In this document: in pieces, positions 1-11,694 of the stretch
How positions within the stretch are numbered: position 1 is the first letter of the stretch
Layout of the letters: each line of letters opens with the position of its first letter
From: Blasia pusilla
Lineage: Eukaryota; Marchantiophyta; Marchantiopsida; Blasiales
Length of the DNA: 64,000 nt
Reading direction: 5' to 3'
NCBI GenBank assembly: GCA_050084515.1
Contig: CM114274.1
Location: 21,018,001-21,082,000, forward strand
Program-made: the position numbers and the translations under genes
Notes under the pieces: generated by a model
Told to the model about the DNA's origin: nothing
Database searches by the model: none
Seen by the model: only the letters and a program-made list of their open reading frames with translations

Positions 1-700
1 GAACTTAGTGTGGAACCCTTGGAGGATAGACGTGACATCGCCAAGTTGAAATGGCGGAGGCGACTGGAGACAATGAACTCCCATTGCTATCCTAAAGAGG
101 TGATGGGGAAAACTTGGACCCAGAGAAGACCCATAAAGCAAGCCAAATCTTGGACGAAAAAGGTTAAAGAGATTGTGCAAACATCCAAGCTCCCAGCAAG
201 GCCTGAACTGTGGGAGCAAGATGAGAAAGCATTTGTGGATACCATAACCAAAGCAATGGGCAAACGCTCACAGTAGAAGAACACAGAGGAAGCCATGAAA
301 ATATCTGACCTCTCTCTTTTGACGGTATATCCTGAGAAGGCAGAAATGAAGAACTATTTGCGGGGAACCCCTTGCTTGGAAACCCAACTCAAGTTCAAGT
401 TCAGGACGGGGGCAATCCCCATGAACAATAAGAAAAGCAGGATGGGAACACAACTAAACTCTTGCATTTTGTGTGACAATGGGGATGAAACCTCTAGTCA
501 TTACTTGGTCTCCTACGCAAAATTCACAAGACACAAAGCAAGAACATATGTTGATATTGCTAAGTTGGTAATACCATAATTGATCAACACATTCAGTAGC
601 CTTGATTCATTGCCCAAAGTTGTTGCACTAGTAAGTAATGTCTATTGGGGATACCAATCAGGTAAAGTAGATAGTGTCGTAAAGAGTTTCTTGGTTGACA
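1..700 (+). mobile_element. LINE 3' fragment (end of reverse transcriptase ORF)
   Basis: Two adjoining open stretches (10-276 and 295-579, split by one stop) resemble the C-terminal part of plant non-LTR retrotransposon polymerases. The first has a basic segment beginning RRDIAKLKWRRRLETM. The second has LRGTPCLETQLKFKFRTGAIP followed by a zinc-binding-like CILCDNGDETSSHYL, the usual tail where such proteins carry C-x2-C...H...C; the last Cys is replaced here (LVSYAKF). The catalytic part lies off the left edge or is lost. The same type of tail ends the LINE at 30.3 kb (CRLCNGENIEDEEHVFITC), which supports the assignment. The copy is broken and not expected to be active. Confidence 0.7.
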
Positions 701-719
701 CTTAAAAGGTCCACACCAA

Positions 720-1290
720 CACGTTGTTTGGTCAGCACTCACACTATATGAGAGTGTGTCCCTCCTCTCATATGGTACCTTCTTTACTTGGCTCACAAGC
801 TTTGGCGTCACCTTTCCCTCTCTATCGTCTCTCGTGGGTGGTAGGGTTCATGAAAACAAAGGCGGGAATGTGCAACGAGACTTTCAACCACTCCAAAAAC
901 CCCACTCTCTCGTGGAAAACACCCAAACAACCCTCTCAGGTGCACTCAACCTTGCCCGCGCTCTCTCAAGAACCTCGATCACCAAAAGTGGCTCGACCAC
1001 GGCTAATCAAGCTTTCGCACATTCATTTGGCCACTTCACAATCCCCACTCTCTCTTGGAAATCATCGACAGCCTGCGTCGGCCACTCCACAATCCCCGCT
1101 CTCTGCTCAAAAACCTCGAGCAGCCCTCCCACGCGAGCTTGGCCTTGCTGTCATCTCGCGCCAAACCTGAACATCAAAACTGCACAGAGGTGCCTGAAAA
1201 CCAAGTTTGAGGCATTTTGTGCCAAGCATGGTACCAAGTTTCATCACCATCTAATGGTTGATAGGAACCTTACCTCCATATTAACATGAT
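720..1290. repeat. C-rich degenerate repeat region
   Basis: The stretch repeats a variant of CACAATCCCCACTCTCT with nearby CTCGA-containing words (near 895, 1035 and 1085). It yields open frames in two registers because it is C-rich and poor in stops, but neither frame has recognisable motifs. I see no gene. Confidence 0.4.
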
Positions 1291-1740
1291 ATGTCTCAAT
1301 GACTTGAAAGAATCCTGCTCAAAGCCCTCTTTCTTCTCCAAGAATCTTCCTTTACCCCCTACCCCCATCAAGGAAGGGTCCAAGAATCAAGAAACTTCTC
1401 CCATAGGGGCACGTCCACCCCAAGAACACAAGGGAAAAGAAAAAACTTTAAATCATTACTCACACATAGAATTAAAAATCGTAAACCTTAAAACAAGGTG
1501 TTTAATTTTCTGAATGAGAATGGGGGCTAAAATGGAAGATTTGAACCATTGAAGTTATTGAGGGATTATGTGCCAAGGTTTTTTCCAAGTTTGAGCACCA
1601 TCGAATGGTAGGGAAAAAAATATACCTTCATTATATCATGAAATCACCCAAGGACTTGAAAGAATCAAAGCCCTCTTCCTCATCCAACACACTTCCTTTC
1701 CCTCCCTCCTAGACATCAAAATCAAGAACACAAATAAAGA
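1200..1740. repeat. Diverged tandem duplication, period about 345 bp
   Basis: The segments near 1212-1395 and 1563-1735 share an ordered set of words: AAGTTT..CACCATC.AATGGT, then GACTTGAAAGAATC, then AAAGCCCTCTT.C, then CTTCCTTT. This points to an old direct duplication of about 180 bp. No coding signal is seen. Confidence 0.5.
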
Positions 1741-1899
1741 AATATTTCTGTCCAATATTGAAAAAAAAAATTATGCAAAATTATTTCCCAATATGATTAG
1801 AAAACACGATAATATTGCAACATGAAATCATTTAAACACGTCATTGTTTACCACTCATCATTACTACCCAAGTGAAATAAATATGACTCGTGTTGACTA

Positions 1900-2820
1900 A
1901 AGAGTATTGATATGACTAGGTGAGTTAAACGAACCTTAAATGCTTTGACTAAACCATTTAAGTCTTCCATGAGAGGATCAAGATTATGTGAAAAGAGAGT
2001 TTAAGATGACACTTATCTTGCAATAGTTGTAGTTAAGTGTGTACAATTCGGATTCAATCACTTATCAGTGTATTCTTCTCTCCATTAGTACCAAGATTTC
2101 TTTCCTCGATTCTCTCAAGTGGAATTGAATTCACACTCAAGTAGATCTTCACTCAACACCAAAGAACCTCACAGAGATCTCAACAAGAAGATGGCTTCTC
2201 CTACTTTCGGAACTCAATCTGTCTGGGCAGGCTACTCTCTGTCGAACAGATTTCTTACAACTTGATGTTGATTATTCTAATGATGAAAGTGTTCTTTTGA
2301 TCCACTCTTTACTGTGCAGACCCAATAAGAATTCTCAAACATATGCATCGCACATCAGAATGAAGAAATGAGTTCTTAACTACTCCATGAAGAATGAGAA
2401 AGCTTCAAAGTATATACAAGCTTGAGAGGGTACTACTCTCTTGCTCGGACCATTCCTACAGCATAAGGACTTCGTGAAAGAATGATGCTGATAGCTACCT
2501 TCTTGCTTCTTAAATATCCTCCGAGGCAGTAGTAGGTCCAAAGATTTGAAGCGTCTCTTATGAATCTAGTACCTATTGAGAGTTTGTAACTACCTTGATC
2601 TACGATTATCTTATCTTTTCCTATGATCTCTATGAATTCGTTGAGTGTAACTGTCCTAACTTCCTATCTGGTCCAAAAAGTCACGCCTCTTCCTAGCCTA
2701 ACTATTCTAACGTTGTGCCGCTTGAAATCACGACAAGTCTTAGCTTCGCTGCAAAGTCTGAACCTCTTCTTCTTCCTTTGAGGATGAAGCTCTTCCTCTT
2801 GGTTTGAAGACAAAGCGATG
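1900..2820 (-). mobile_element. Gypsy LTR fragment (same family as the LTR at 51.9-53.3 kb)
   Basis: Read on the minus strand, this stretch follows the 3' two thirds of the LTR at 51947-53250 word by word. Shared words include AGATCTTCACTCAACACC, GAGATGGCTTCTCCTAC (AAGATGGC here), CAGGCTACTCTCTGTC and TTGAAATC.CGAC. The similarity fades near 1900 and 2820, so this is a truncated LTR or a decayed solo LTR. No internal coding region adjoins it. Confidence 0.7.
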
Positions 2821-2849
2821 TGCCCCTAAATCCACTCCTACTCCCAATG

Positions 2850-3440
2850 CAAACTCAATTTCTGGTATGTCGGCATTCTGGTACTCTCTTATAGTTTAGA
2901 AATGCTTATGTAGTAGAACTTATTGTATTGCTCTTAGGTTTTTAGTATGTCCCTTTATATAGTATGATGCCTGATTTTTGTTAAGTAATGAGCATGAGTA
3001 TTGTTGATATATGTTGGTATAAACTATCCCCTTTACTGTTGCTGGTTTGATATCTAAATGTTGAATTCAGATTTGGTAAGTAATGAGCATGAGTATGATG
3101 TGTTTGGCTTTTTGTTCAATCTAAGATTTTGGTTTTCAAATATAAACGGCTACCTTATTTTTATTGTTTTCAATTTCAATCAGCATCTGTGAATCCCAAT
3201 AATTGTAAACTCGAAGAAGGTTCAAATTGAAGCCCAGATTGAGCAAAGAATTTCACATACTGCATAATCTTCCTCACAGCATCAAGGTGAGGTTTCAAGG
3301 TGCTTGCATAAATTGGCTCACTAGGCCAATTGCATAGCTCAAATCTGGCCTGCTTATAGTCAGATAGATCAAACTTCCAACCGTCTCTCTACACCCATCC
3401 CAGTCTCAAGCACCGTCAAACTAGGGCACGGGGTCTATGG
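2850..3440. other. Spacer, no gene seen
   Basis: A-T rich sequence without credible open frames. The short word TAAGTAATGAGCATGAGTA occurs twice (about 2983 and 3078), so a small local duplication may be present. Confidence 0.4.
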
Positions 3441-3471
3441 TTGCAAGGCTACAATAAGCACTACTTAATGA

Positions 3472-3633
<162 letters not shown>

Positions 3634-3639
3634 CCTCTC

Positions 3640-4077
3640 CCAAGGAATTCTTTCTCAACCTTTTAAGGTTATGCTTGACATAGGTATGCTAGAGACCTTG
3701 GGGAACCAAACTTCATAAATCGTTGAGGATTCCAAGGAGACAACTGTCGAGGCTGTGGAAAGCTGGCCCATACGAGTCAGGGAGCATATCCCTACATCAG
3801 AGGCATAGCAACCAGATGGCAAGAAATAGCATAACGGGGATAGTGCAGTCGGAGATGAAGGATTCTCCCTCTTTTCTTCATGAGAATTCCTAGATGCCAT
3901 TCTCTTCTTTCCTACAAGGTATCTCTTCTGTCAAATGATTCGTTCTCAACAGATCTGTTTACACAACCTTGAGGATGCTAATATTTATGAAGATGATCAA
4001 TATCTTGCCTCTTTAGAGGATTCAAACTTCATACATATGGTGCATTTTCGTGGACTAGGTTATCACTAGGTAGTGAA
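3640..4077. other. Spacer between microsatellite and broken copia element
   Basis: No coding or repeat signal that I can place. The copia homology starts only at about 4114. Confidence 0.4.
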
Positions 4078-4136
4078 ATTTTAGGAAAGAGAATCGACTG
4101 GTCAATTATTGAGCAGTCGATTCTCTTTCCTAAAAT
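4078..4136. repeat. Perfect 23-bp inverted repeat at the copia break point
   Basis: The left arm 4078-4100 and right arm 4114-4136 are exact reverse complements (arm begins ATTTTAGGAAAGAGAATCGA), with a 13-base spacer. The right arm is the last recognisable piece of the copia reverse transcriptase, just after its APRAWY motif. The left arm is therefore an inverted copy of element sequence at the truncation point. Confidence 0.95.
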
Positions 4137-4554
4137 ACCAAGCTCTTGGAGCTTGTTTGAGCCCGTATAGAGCTTTCTTCAACCTGCATACGCGAAATGG
4201 AAACTCAGGATGCTCATATCTAGTTGGTTGAGTCATATATACCTCCTCATATAGATCTCTATTCAAGAAGGTATTCTTGACGTCCATGTGATGTAATCTC
4301 TACTTCTTACTTACTGCAACCATTGTTCTCATAGTCGCCATCTTTGCAACAGGGCTAAATGTTTCCTCATAATCAATACCATATTGTTGTGCATAGCCCT
4401 TAGCCACCAATTTGGCTTTGTATCTGTTAACTGTACAATCTTGACTGCGCTTGATTTTGTAAACCCATTTGCAACCAATATCTTCCTTATCAGTTGGTAT
4501 ATCAACCTCCTCCCAGGTCTGTTGATATCTTAATGTAGCAAGCTCTTCCTCCAT
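4102..4554 (-). pseudogene. Copia reverse transcriptase N-terminal half
   Basis: Two open stretches joined by one stop encode classic copia polymerase motifs: GCKWVYKIK, YKAKLVAKGYAQQYGIDYEETFSPVAK, then [18 protein letters not shown] (the first catalytic Asp is in DVKNTFL; the family norm is DVKTAFL) and [16 protein letters not shown]. The YVDD catalytic box and everything after it are absent because the element ends at the 23-bp inverted repeat. Non-functional. Confidence 0.93.
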
Positions 4555-4799
4555 AGCTTCAATCCATTCGACTTTACTTGAAATTCTTCAAAACAACTCG
4601 ACTCTTGTTCTTGAAGGGTAGTCATCATATATGCATGATTTCTCCCAAGGAAACCTTCATTTATGAATCTATGGACAGGATGTTTGACTTTACTTGATCT
4701 ACAAAGTTGTTGTTCAGAGGAAGATGCCTCTAACATCTAACTCGACCTCTGATTAGTATCAAGAGACTGAATACATATTCTTCCTGTCTATGGACTCAT

Positions 4800-5790
4800 A
4801 GATTTAATTGACCAATCTATGACCTCTCCTAATCCCACACTAGTACTTGGGGAATCTGAAGGTAATTTCTGTTGGTTTATAGTCATATTCTCCCCCTCAA
4901 CAAATGAGTTTAAAGGTGGAATAGGCTGAGATGGAGCATACCATGACTTTAGCTCATTAAAGACAACATTGTGACTAATAATAAGCCGCCTAGAAGATGG
5001 AATGTAGCACTTATATCCCTTAGTTTCATCATTGTAGCCAATGAATATACATCTTTCAGATTTGGGGTCTAATTTTTCACGTCTTTCAGAAGGAACATGA
5101 GCATAACAAATACAACCAAATACTTTCAGGAAGGAAAAATCAGGTTTACTTTCTGTGAAGACTTCAAATGGAGTGTTGTCATGAACTTTTCCAGTTGGAG
5201 TTTTATTGATTAAGAAGATTGCACACGCTACAGTCTCTACCTAATACATCTTAGGCATGTTATTCTCATTCAACATAGCTCGTGCCGCCTCAACAATATG
5301 TCGATTCTTCCTCTCAATCACTCCATTTTTTTGTGGACTATAACGGTAAGTCACTTGACGTTGGATGCCATTCTAGCGTACATAGTCATCAAATTGTGCT
5401 GAAAGATACTCTCCTCCTCCATCACAACGTAGTTTCAGAATGTGTTCTCTAGTCTGCTTCTGTACTAGAACTCTTAATGTTTGGAGCAGTGAGAATACCT
5501 GTGACTTGGCTTTCAAAAATTATACCCATATATACCTAGAGAAGTCATCAATAAATGAAAGAAAGTACTCGCAACCACTAAGGCTATGTTGTGATGTTGA
5601 CCACACATCATTGTGGATCAACTTCAATATCTTGGATGCTCTTCTACCTTGTTTTGGAAAAGGAAATCTAGCTTGTTTTCCAAATTGGAAAGCAAGATAT
5701 ACCTCTAACGTAGCAGGACTCGCTAATTTAGGAATTCCTATTACTATATTAGATGATGAAAGACTCTATAATCTTTGAAGATTCATATGT
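4800..5790 (-). pseudogene. Copia integrase core
   Basis: On the minus strand the frame reads through HNDVWS (first catalytic Asp), FSRYIWV, LRCDGGGEYLS (second Asp region) and QKNGVIERKNRHIVEAARAM (catalytic Glu), then VFGCICYAHVP and GYNDETKGYKCY, all typical of copia integrases. In-frame stops occur near the FSRYIWV and DDYVR segments. Downstream lies the variable linker to the reverse transcriptase. The catalytic triad positions are still readable but the frame is broken. Confidence 0.9.
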
Positions 5791-6360
5791 CAAATTCTCT
5801 TATACCACATATTTAGATCTGTGACTTGTTTGTCAATTTGACCATTCATTGTTGTTTGAATCTCTGGCATAGAAATATCTAATTTGAATATTCTGCCAGA
5901 TCTAGTTCCTTTGATCATCGTATTCTGATCATCCATTGTTTCAATGAAACAACCATCTATATTAAACTTCACTTGATAACTATTCTATTATGTGTCCTAC
6001 AGAGATCAACTTTCTTGCAATGGTAGGAACATAGAGAAAATTTCCAAGAGCACAAAGACCATCTGATGCTATTAGAACTTTACCTGTATGCGTGATATCA
6101 TGCTAAGTATCATCTCCTGTGTGCACAATTGCAAGATCTTTCATCGGCTCCATACTACTGGACCATTTAGCGTGTGAGGTTATGTGATTTGATGCACTAG
6201 AGTCAATATACCAATCAGTTGTCGAGTCTTTAAGACCATTGCTTCCATATGATGAGTCATGAGTCAAGAGGTGCTTAGTTTGTAAATTTTTTTGTTCTTG
6301 ATACTGTCCTTGGTGTTGTCGCTCCACATTGTTTTGTTGCTGTAAGGCCCATATTTTCAT
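5790..6360 (-). pseudogene. Copia protease and pre-integrase region
   Basis: Open stretches carry WYIDSSASNHIT, the aspartic protease site of copia proteins with a Gly to Ser change, followed by a GAG-pre-integrase-like segment (SGRIFKLDI, DLNMWYKRI). Frames are interrupted between 5972 and 6103. Confidence 0.8.
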
Positions 6361-6549
6361 ATCTATCTTCTTCTTGAAGCAAAACTTTGCATAGTGATCC
6401 TTTATTCCAAAGTAATTACAAGATCCAAGAACCCTCTACTGCTGACCTCGATCCCAATGGTTTCCACCATCACCACCTTGTGATTGTGTCTAGTACTGAT
6501 TCATAGTTGATTGAGTGATATTATATTGAGTGTCTCTTTCTCCATATGT

Positions 6550-7500
6550 TTAATATCCACCACGACCACTGAAGCTTCTACCACAACCCTTGCCTGTATT
6601 TGATCCATAACCTGCAAATAACACAATCTCTTGTAGACTAGACGAACTACCATTGTCTACTAGGCGCATCTCTTCACTGATTAACAATGGGACTAACTCT
6701 TGAAAGCTTGGATATTTCTTTCTCACAAAGATAGAGGTCTCAAAGGATATGTAATCCTTTGGAAGGCCTTGAAGCACTTCGTTCAATTGCTATTTTAATT
6801 GAAGCTTTTTGGCCTTTATAGATGTCTAGAACAACTTTTCCAATGCATCTCAGGCCTCCTTTGGAATATCAACATCTTGAATGTGACCTATCATTGGTGA
6901 ACTGATCATTATTGAGATATAGTGGATTACTTACCTTGCGCGTTTGTTCCATGCGCGAACATTCAAGTCTCTTGAGTCACCTTCTGGCTTGGCCTCATCA
7001 AGTGTGACAAGCTCCTATAGTTCTTGAACTTGAAATTATTTCATGCAAAACTTCAAGACATTGTAATTTTGCTTATCTAGCTTCTTGGTTGTGATTGCTA
7101 TTGAGGAATACTCCATGACGAACGATTTCACTGAGAAAAATGTAATTTCAGGCTCTTCACTATTCCAATTGGAGCATAGACCACTCCTATATATAAATCG
7201 ACCTGAAATTTTCCAAAATTGATCAATTGGATGAAAGAACTAGTTGAAATTGGCTTGTAGAGAGCAAACTTCACAACTTTTCTTCACTAATTGCATTTTC
7301 CTACACTGAAATTGCTACTACAAGAGCTTAGAATGTTAGAATCAAGCTATTTTGGATGCGTTGGAAAGCTCTCAACGAGCTCTACAAGGCGGTTAGAACA
7401 ACATTTGGTATCATATTGTCTAATGCGGACCCAGATAGCTAACTCGACCGAGAAAGCCCTAAAAAATGTCTCCAAAGTTTTATCATTGTCAAAGCTGAAA
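6550..7500 (-). pseudogene. Copia gag
   Basis: The 78-residue open stretch at 6550-6786 has the gag signature VLQGLPKDYISFETSI and the Gly/Ser-rich run before the zinc knuckle. Further residues typical of the UBN2-type gag N-terminus can be followed to about 7500, across stops. It would package element RNA in virus-like particles if intact. Confidence 0.75.
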
Positions 7501-7617
7501 TCTGCACCCATTGAGCTCTAAACAATATTTCCTTCTCCGAAACTAAAATTTTGGCTTCTCTTGCCCCTCTTCTTTCCTCAAACAACAAGAATTTCAAGTG
7601 ATGTTCTCTTATTGCCT

Positions 7618-7625
7618 TGATACCA
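7618..7625 (-). promoter_or_regulatory. Retrotransposon primer binding site
   Basis: Directly next to the LTR end, the minus strand reads TGGTATCA, the 3'-end complement of initiator methionine tRNA used as primer by most plant copia elements. It fixes which end of this element is 5'. Confidence 0.85.
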
Positions 7626-7938
7626 TGTAGAAAATTGCTAAAGAAGCATAATTGGTGGGAAACGAATCTCACACTCACACACCACGATGGAGAGAAAATT
7701 TTTGCAATGAGAGAATGAGTAGAGGCTAGTCCCATTCTCAGTTATATAGGGTGTGTACAAGAAACCCTAATCCTAATCTTAACCATAGTCTCAAGTTAGA
7801 CTAACTGTGATTAACTAATCCTAGTTAAGATAATTGTGCTTAACTGACTAACCAAGATTTAGCTTCCCTACTTCGTGTGAGTACCAAATGTAGCAGTTCA
7901 GGTGTCTCATAAGCTTGATTGTAACTCAATCTCCAATA
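7626..7938 (-). repeat. Copia 5' LTR (313 bp)
   Basis: Three copies of this LTR occur in the window: here on minus, and at 9865-10177 and 45038-45350 on plus. All measure 313 bp, begin TATTG.AGATTGAG and end TTTTCTA(C/T)A. A TATATA-like box (CTATATAATTGAGAAGG in the plus copies) lies about two thirds in and probably marks the promoter. Boundaries are set by the primer site on one side and by the polypurine tract of the other copies. Confidence 0.9.
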
Positions 7939-7939
7939 A

Positions 7940-8560
7940 GAACTACCTATGATCCATTTTTTAAGTTAGAGAAGTGTTTAAACTATTATTGCTCATAAAT
8001 TTAGATCATTTTCACACACTTTTGAAACATCTTTACTATCTCTTATCCGTCGGTGCCCAAAATGGTTTATATAACAAGACCAGATATTTTATTTTTTGTT
8101 TACACCATATTTCTTTGTGTAAGTCATGGATCTAAAGTAAATGTATGAGACATTTGAAGCCTCTCTTCTCTATTAGTTTTTCTTATGTCAAGCTGCAAAA
8201 AAAATATGGCCAAAAATAAATTTTAATCAGGCTTTGTACTTATTTCAACTGACTTGCATGATTCACACTTTACATATAAGCAAAGCAAGTTGAACTTACT
8301 TGGCTATCATTCAAGTGCATGGCCTAATTGTTATTGTTTTCTAATCTTTACTAGAGTAAATTGATATGATTTTGAATTGTATTTCAAGAAATCATAGTTG
8401 AATGACTCACCAAGTCATTCTCGCTAGATTGCATGAGATCTGAGTCACAACGTCATAACTACCACAGTCTTACAAGCATGACTACAAAAATCATACATGC
8501 CAAACTACTCACAATAAAATGACTCATTGAGTTGAGAGATCTTAACTGCTGGTCACGACA
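7940..8560. other. Spacer, no gene seen
   Basis: A-T rich, no open frame or known element recognised. Copies of GACTCA and TGACT words become frequent toward the right end, leading into the tandem repeat. Confidence 0.4.
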
Positions 8561-8567
8561 CAATGAC

Positions 8568-8840
8568 TCTCATAGTCATATACATCCTAAATCCTGAATT
8601 TTACTCATTTTATGACTAGGCCAGTAAAGTGTAACGACTACTCTCGTTCAATTACCTAACCAATCATTATAAAATGACTCCCACAATCATATATGGACCA
8701 AGCCCGAAAATTTACTCATTTCATGACTAGGATGGTCAAATTTAATCATTGCCCCGGTTCAATATCCTAACTAGTAGTCATGAAACAATGACCTCCATAG
8801 TCATACAAGTCCCTCATACTAGCTTACTAGGATAGACATA
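8568..8840. repeat. Tandem repeat, unit about 112 bp, 2.5 copies
   Basis: Units start near 8568, 8680 and 8791. Each opens with TGACTC.CA.A.TCATA, continues with TTTACTCATTT.ATGACTAGG and closes with GTTCAAT..CCTAAC. The third unit is partial. The repeat is rich in TGACT/AGTCA words that make many small palindromes. Confidence 0.7.
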
Positions 8841-9150
8841 TCATAACAACTAGAAATTTTGTCCTTTGTCCACGTCTTATGCCGACATGTCAAGGTTACA
8901 CGTCACTATAGTATTTTTCCATGTTACTAACGTGACGTGTTAGTCCTCCTTGTATGACTGAACCATTGAGTCATATAGGAAAGATAATACTTCCATTTCA
9001 GCAAACTATTGTAGTTGCCCTAGTTATTACAAATCTATGACTTGGCTTTTGTGATTCAACGAGTCACTAGTCATTCCTAGTTGTGGACTATGATATATGA
9101 CTGAGATGAGTCATAAATCCTAGTCATAAAACACAATTTTTCTTCTAATG

Positions 9151-9831
9151 CATGATGGTGTACCGTGCTCCGCTGTTTTTTTGCTTCCCATATTATGACG
9201 TTGGGAGATACGCCCGCCGAGGTTTTTCGACAAGCTGCTACGCTATGTGGGTGTGGAGATGGTGTTCCTGCATCACGTTGAGAGGTGATTGCAGAAGAGG
9301 TGATGAACATGCCCTTAGAGCCAATGCTTAGGCCATCCACCTTAGATTCATGGCAGGTTGTTGATGCTAGGATGGCGGAGATGCTCGCTAGTCCCTCCAT
9401 AGAGCGTGCTATGGTTGCTCCACGTGTCGTGTTGCTGGATAACCGAGAGAGATCTTCTAGTTGGTGAGTCCAAGAGGTAGATTGTTTTTTCCACACCCTA
9501 TCTTGTTAGATTCAGAAGCGAAACCCCTCATGTTGGGGAAAGCGGCATTTACAAGGTTGGGCCTGTTGAGGGCCGATGTGGAGCGTTCTCCATTCAGGAT
9601 ACATACATCTTTGGGTGGAGCGAGTACCACATAGTTTATCACCTGACATGAGGTCGTGGTGAGGATTTGCTTAGGACATCCTATAGATGAGTCCTTGGTG
9701 CGAGCCAAGGCGATAGTGACCGATGCATAGTTCTACGACGTCTTGGTTGGTGGAGCAATGTTGTACCCAATGGGTTTTTCCTTGATTACTAGGAGGAGTC
9801 AGCTTGCTACAAACCAAGATGGCAGTCCAGC
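9151..9831 (+). pseudogene. Gypsy gag-pol linker and aspartic protease (copy A)
   Basis: From about 9500 the plus strand reads LLDSEAKPLMLGKAAFTRLGL (LLDSGAQ expected; the active-site Gly is changed), then FRIHTSLGGA and YDVLVGGAMLYPMGFSL. This is the retropepsin domain of a gypsy polyprotein. It parallels copy B on the minus strand at 20.7-21.4 kb, where the same blocks lie in the same order. Stops occur in the middle. The homology is cut at 9831 by a copia 3' end and resumes at about 11695 with the methyltransferase. Confidence 0.8.
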
Positions 9832-10177
9832 TATTAGAGATATCGATATGAGCTTGAGGGGGAGTATTGAAGATTGAGTTACAGTCAAGCTTATGAGACA
9901 CCTGAACTCCTACATTTGGTACTCACACGAAGTAGGGAAGCTTCATCTTGGTTAGTCAATTAAGCGCGATTATCTTAACTAGGGTTTGTTAATCATAGTT
10001 AGTCTAACTTGAGACTATGGTTAAGATTAGGGTTAGGATTGCTTGTACATATCCTATATAATTGAGAAGGGGACCAGCCTCCACTCATTCTCTCATTGCA
10101 AAATTTCGTTCTCCATGGTGGTATGTGAGTATGAGAGCCGTTTTCCACCAGTTATGCTTCTTTAGCAATTTTCTATA
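9832..10177 (+). mobile_element. Copia 3' end with LTR inserted into gypsy copy A
   Basis: It begins with the last residues of a copia polymerase (RDIDMSLRGSIED), which overlap the polypurine tract GAGCTTGAGGGGGAG, and continues with a 313-bp LTR (9865-10177). The same end occurs at 45.0 kb. No 5' part is present, so this is a truncated or rearranged insertion. It interrupts the gypsy protease. Confidence 0.88.
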
Positions 10178-11694
10178 TTTCTAACCTACACACTTCCTTG
10201 TATGCATTTTTGGCCAAAGCATGGTCAAACCTAATGCATCGCCAAAAGTTACTTGAGGAAGGTCATTATCTATATTGGGAGTCCAAAGGGTATAATCTGG
10301 ATGAGTGATATGTGTCAAGTTGATTCTCACAATGCCAAGTGGAATGTCATTCCCATGGAACTTTTCTCTACCTCCAAAACATGTAATAACTCTAGAGCTG
10401 AGGACCATCCTGCTCAACTTTGGTTTAGTGAGATGAACATGATCTCCAATACGTAACTATAAATATCGCGAAGACAAAGTTGCACTCATCAATATATTAT
10501 AACTTACATCCTTTATTAACTAATAAAACCAAAAAAGGGACATATGCTATATTTTTACCTTCTTCAATGACCATTCTTGTCTTGGTAGACTATGTTACTA
10601 GGGGCGGGTGACCTGTTCAACAAGTCATCTGATTGTGAAAGACCTCAACAAGAAAGTTCTTAGAGACGATGTTCCTGACACAATAGACCTATCCTCAACC
10701 TCACCGACATCTCAGGATAAAGTTACACTCAAGACAGTCCGCTGGATCCTATGCCCTATCCACGATAGATCTCGATCTATCCGCTACTCATATGTGACAA
10801 AGAGTAGAAGAGGAATATTGCAAATTATACATGATAGCTTAAGCTACCATGAATGGTAACATATAGCAAAAAGAGTGAAAAGATGGAGTGATGTAAAGTA
10901 TAACAAACTTTCCATTAAGATACACATTCAATGCACTTGGATAGTTGAAATTGTACAAACGATCCAATGGATGGAATATATGAAAGGCTGAATGACGTAG
11001 AGAATGGCTAGGAAGCTCCACTGGTGAGAGTTATCCTACAGTGAGGAAACGTCTCTTACGTGTACTTGATGAAAGCACAATGCCAAAGAACTTTAGTAAA
11101 GTGCACAACGAAGCATACTATGAAAATAGAATGACTTGAAGAATTCATAATCTTGAGATTGAATGATATGTTTACTTATTGTTCATGCACATTTTACATT
11201 TCCAAGGACTGTAACAAGAACATTGGGATGGTATGAAGGGCGATCTAAAGATTGATTAGATGTAGTAGTTGTAGTAAGAACGTTATCGAAATTAGGAAAA
11301 TGGGGATAACTTGAGGGGTATCACTCTCTAGTGGAGATGGAATGAACTTAGGAGGCTCACCATTGAAGTGAGCCAACTTCATTTTAGTAAGAAAAGGAGA
11401 GGCTTTGGAGTTGGTCAAATCAGTGATCATGTGGAGAGGTAGGTGGAATTCATGTCAAAGGGCTCTAAGTTGATCAAGGTGGATGCGGCTAGAGGCCATT
11501 GCAAATAGCCGATTGCCTTGAGACCTTGTCAACCAAGTTTCTTTGAAATTGATCTTCTTATAAGATAAAGCCTCTTTATGGATTTCTATAAAGACATTAA
11601 AGAAGAAAATAGTAAGGAAGGAATAATTATGAACTTGTACTCGAATGTATTGTAAAAGATATAATTGAATGTACTGACATGTGGCAGGGGCATC
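10178..11694. other. Unassigned insert within gypsy copy A
   Basis: This 1.5 kb separates the copia LTR from the resumption of gypsy homology at about 11695. It contains only short open frames without motifs. Since copy B lacks it, it arrived with or after the copia fragment. Confidence 0.5.

Larger units (their letters stand above)
4102..7938 (-). mobile_element. Ty1/copia retrotransposon, 3'-truncated
   Basis: Reading leftward from the 5' LTR (7626-7938) the order is primer site, gag, protease, integrase and reverse transcriptase, the standard copia order. Gag residues (LPKDYISFETSI, SEEMRL) lie near 6550-6790. A decayed zinc knuckle (CNYFGIKDHYAKFC, second Cys lost) is near 6400, and a protease active site WYIDSSASNHIT (Gly of DSGAS changed to Ser) near 6200. 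The integrase lies at about 4850-5790. The reverse transcriptase is cut off after APRAWY, so RNase H and the 3' LTR are missing. Several stops and frameshifts interrupt the frame. It could not move by itself. Confidence 0.93.

Noticed and set aside
724-1289. Two overlapping frames of 148 and 177 residues
   Set aside because: C-rich repeat with few stops in two registers at once; no protein motif.
9285-9467. A host gene from MIAEEVMNMPLEPML
   Set aside because: The same segment precedes the protease in copy B, so it is element sequence.
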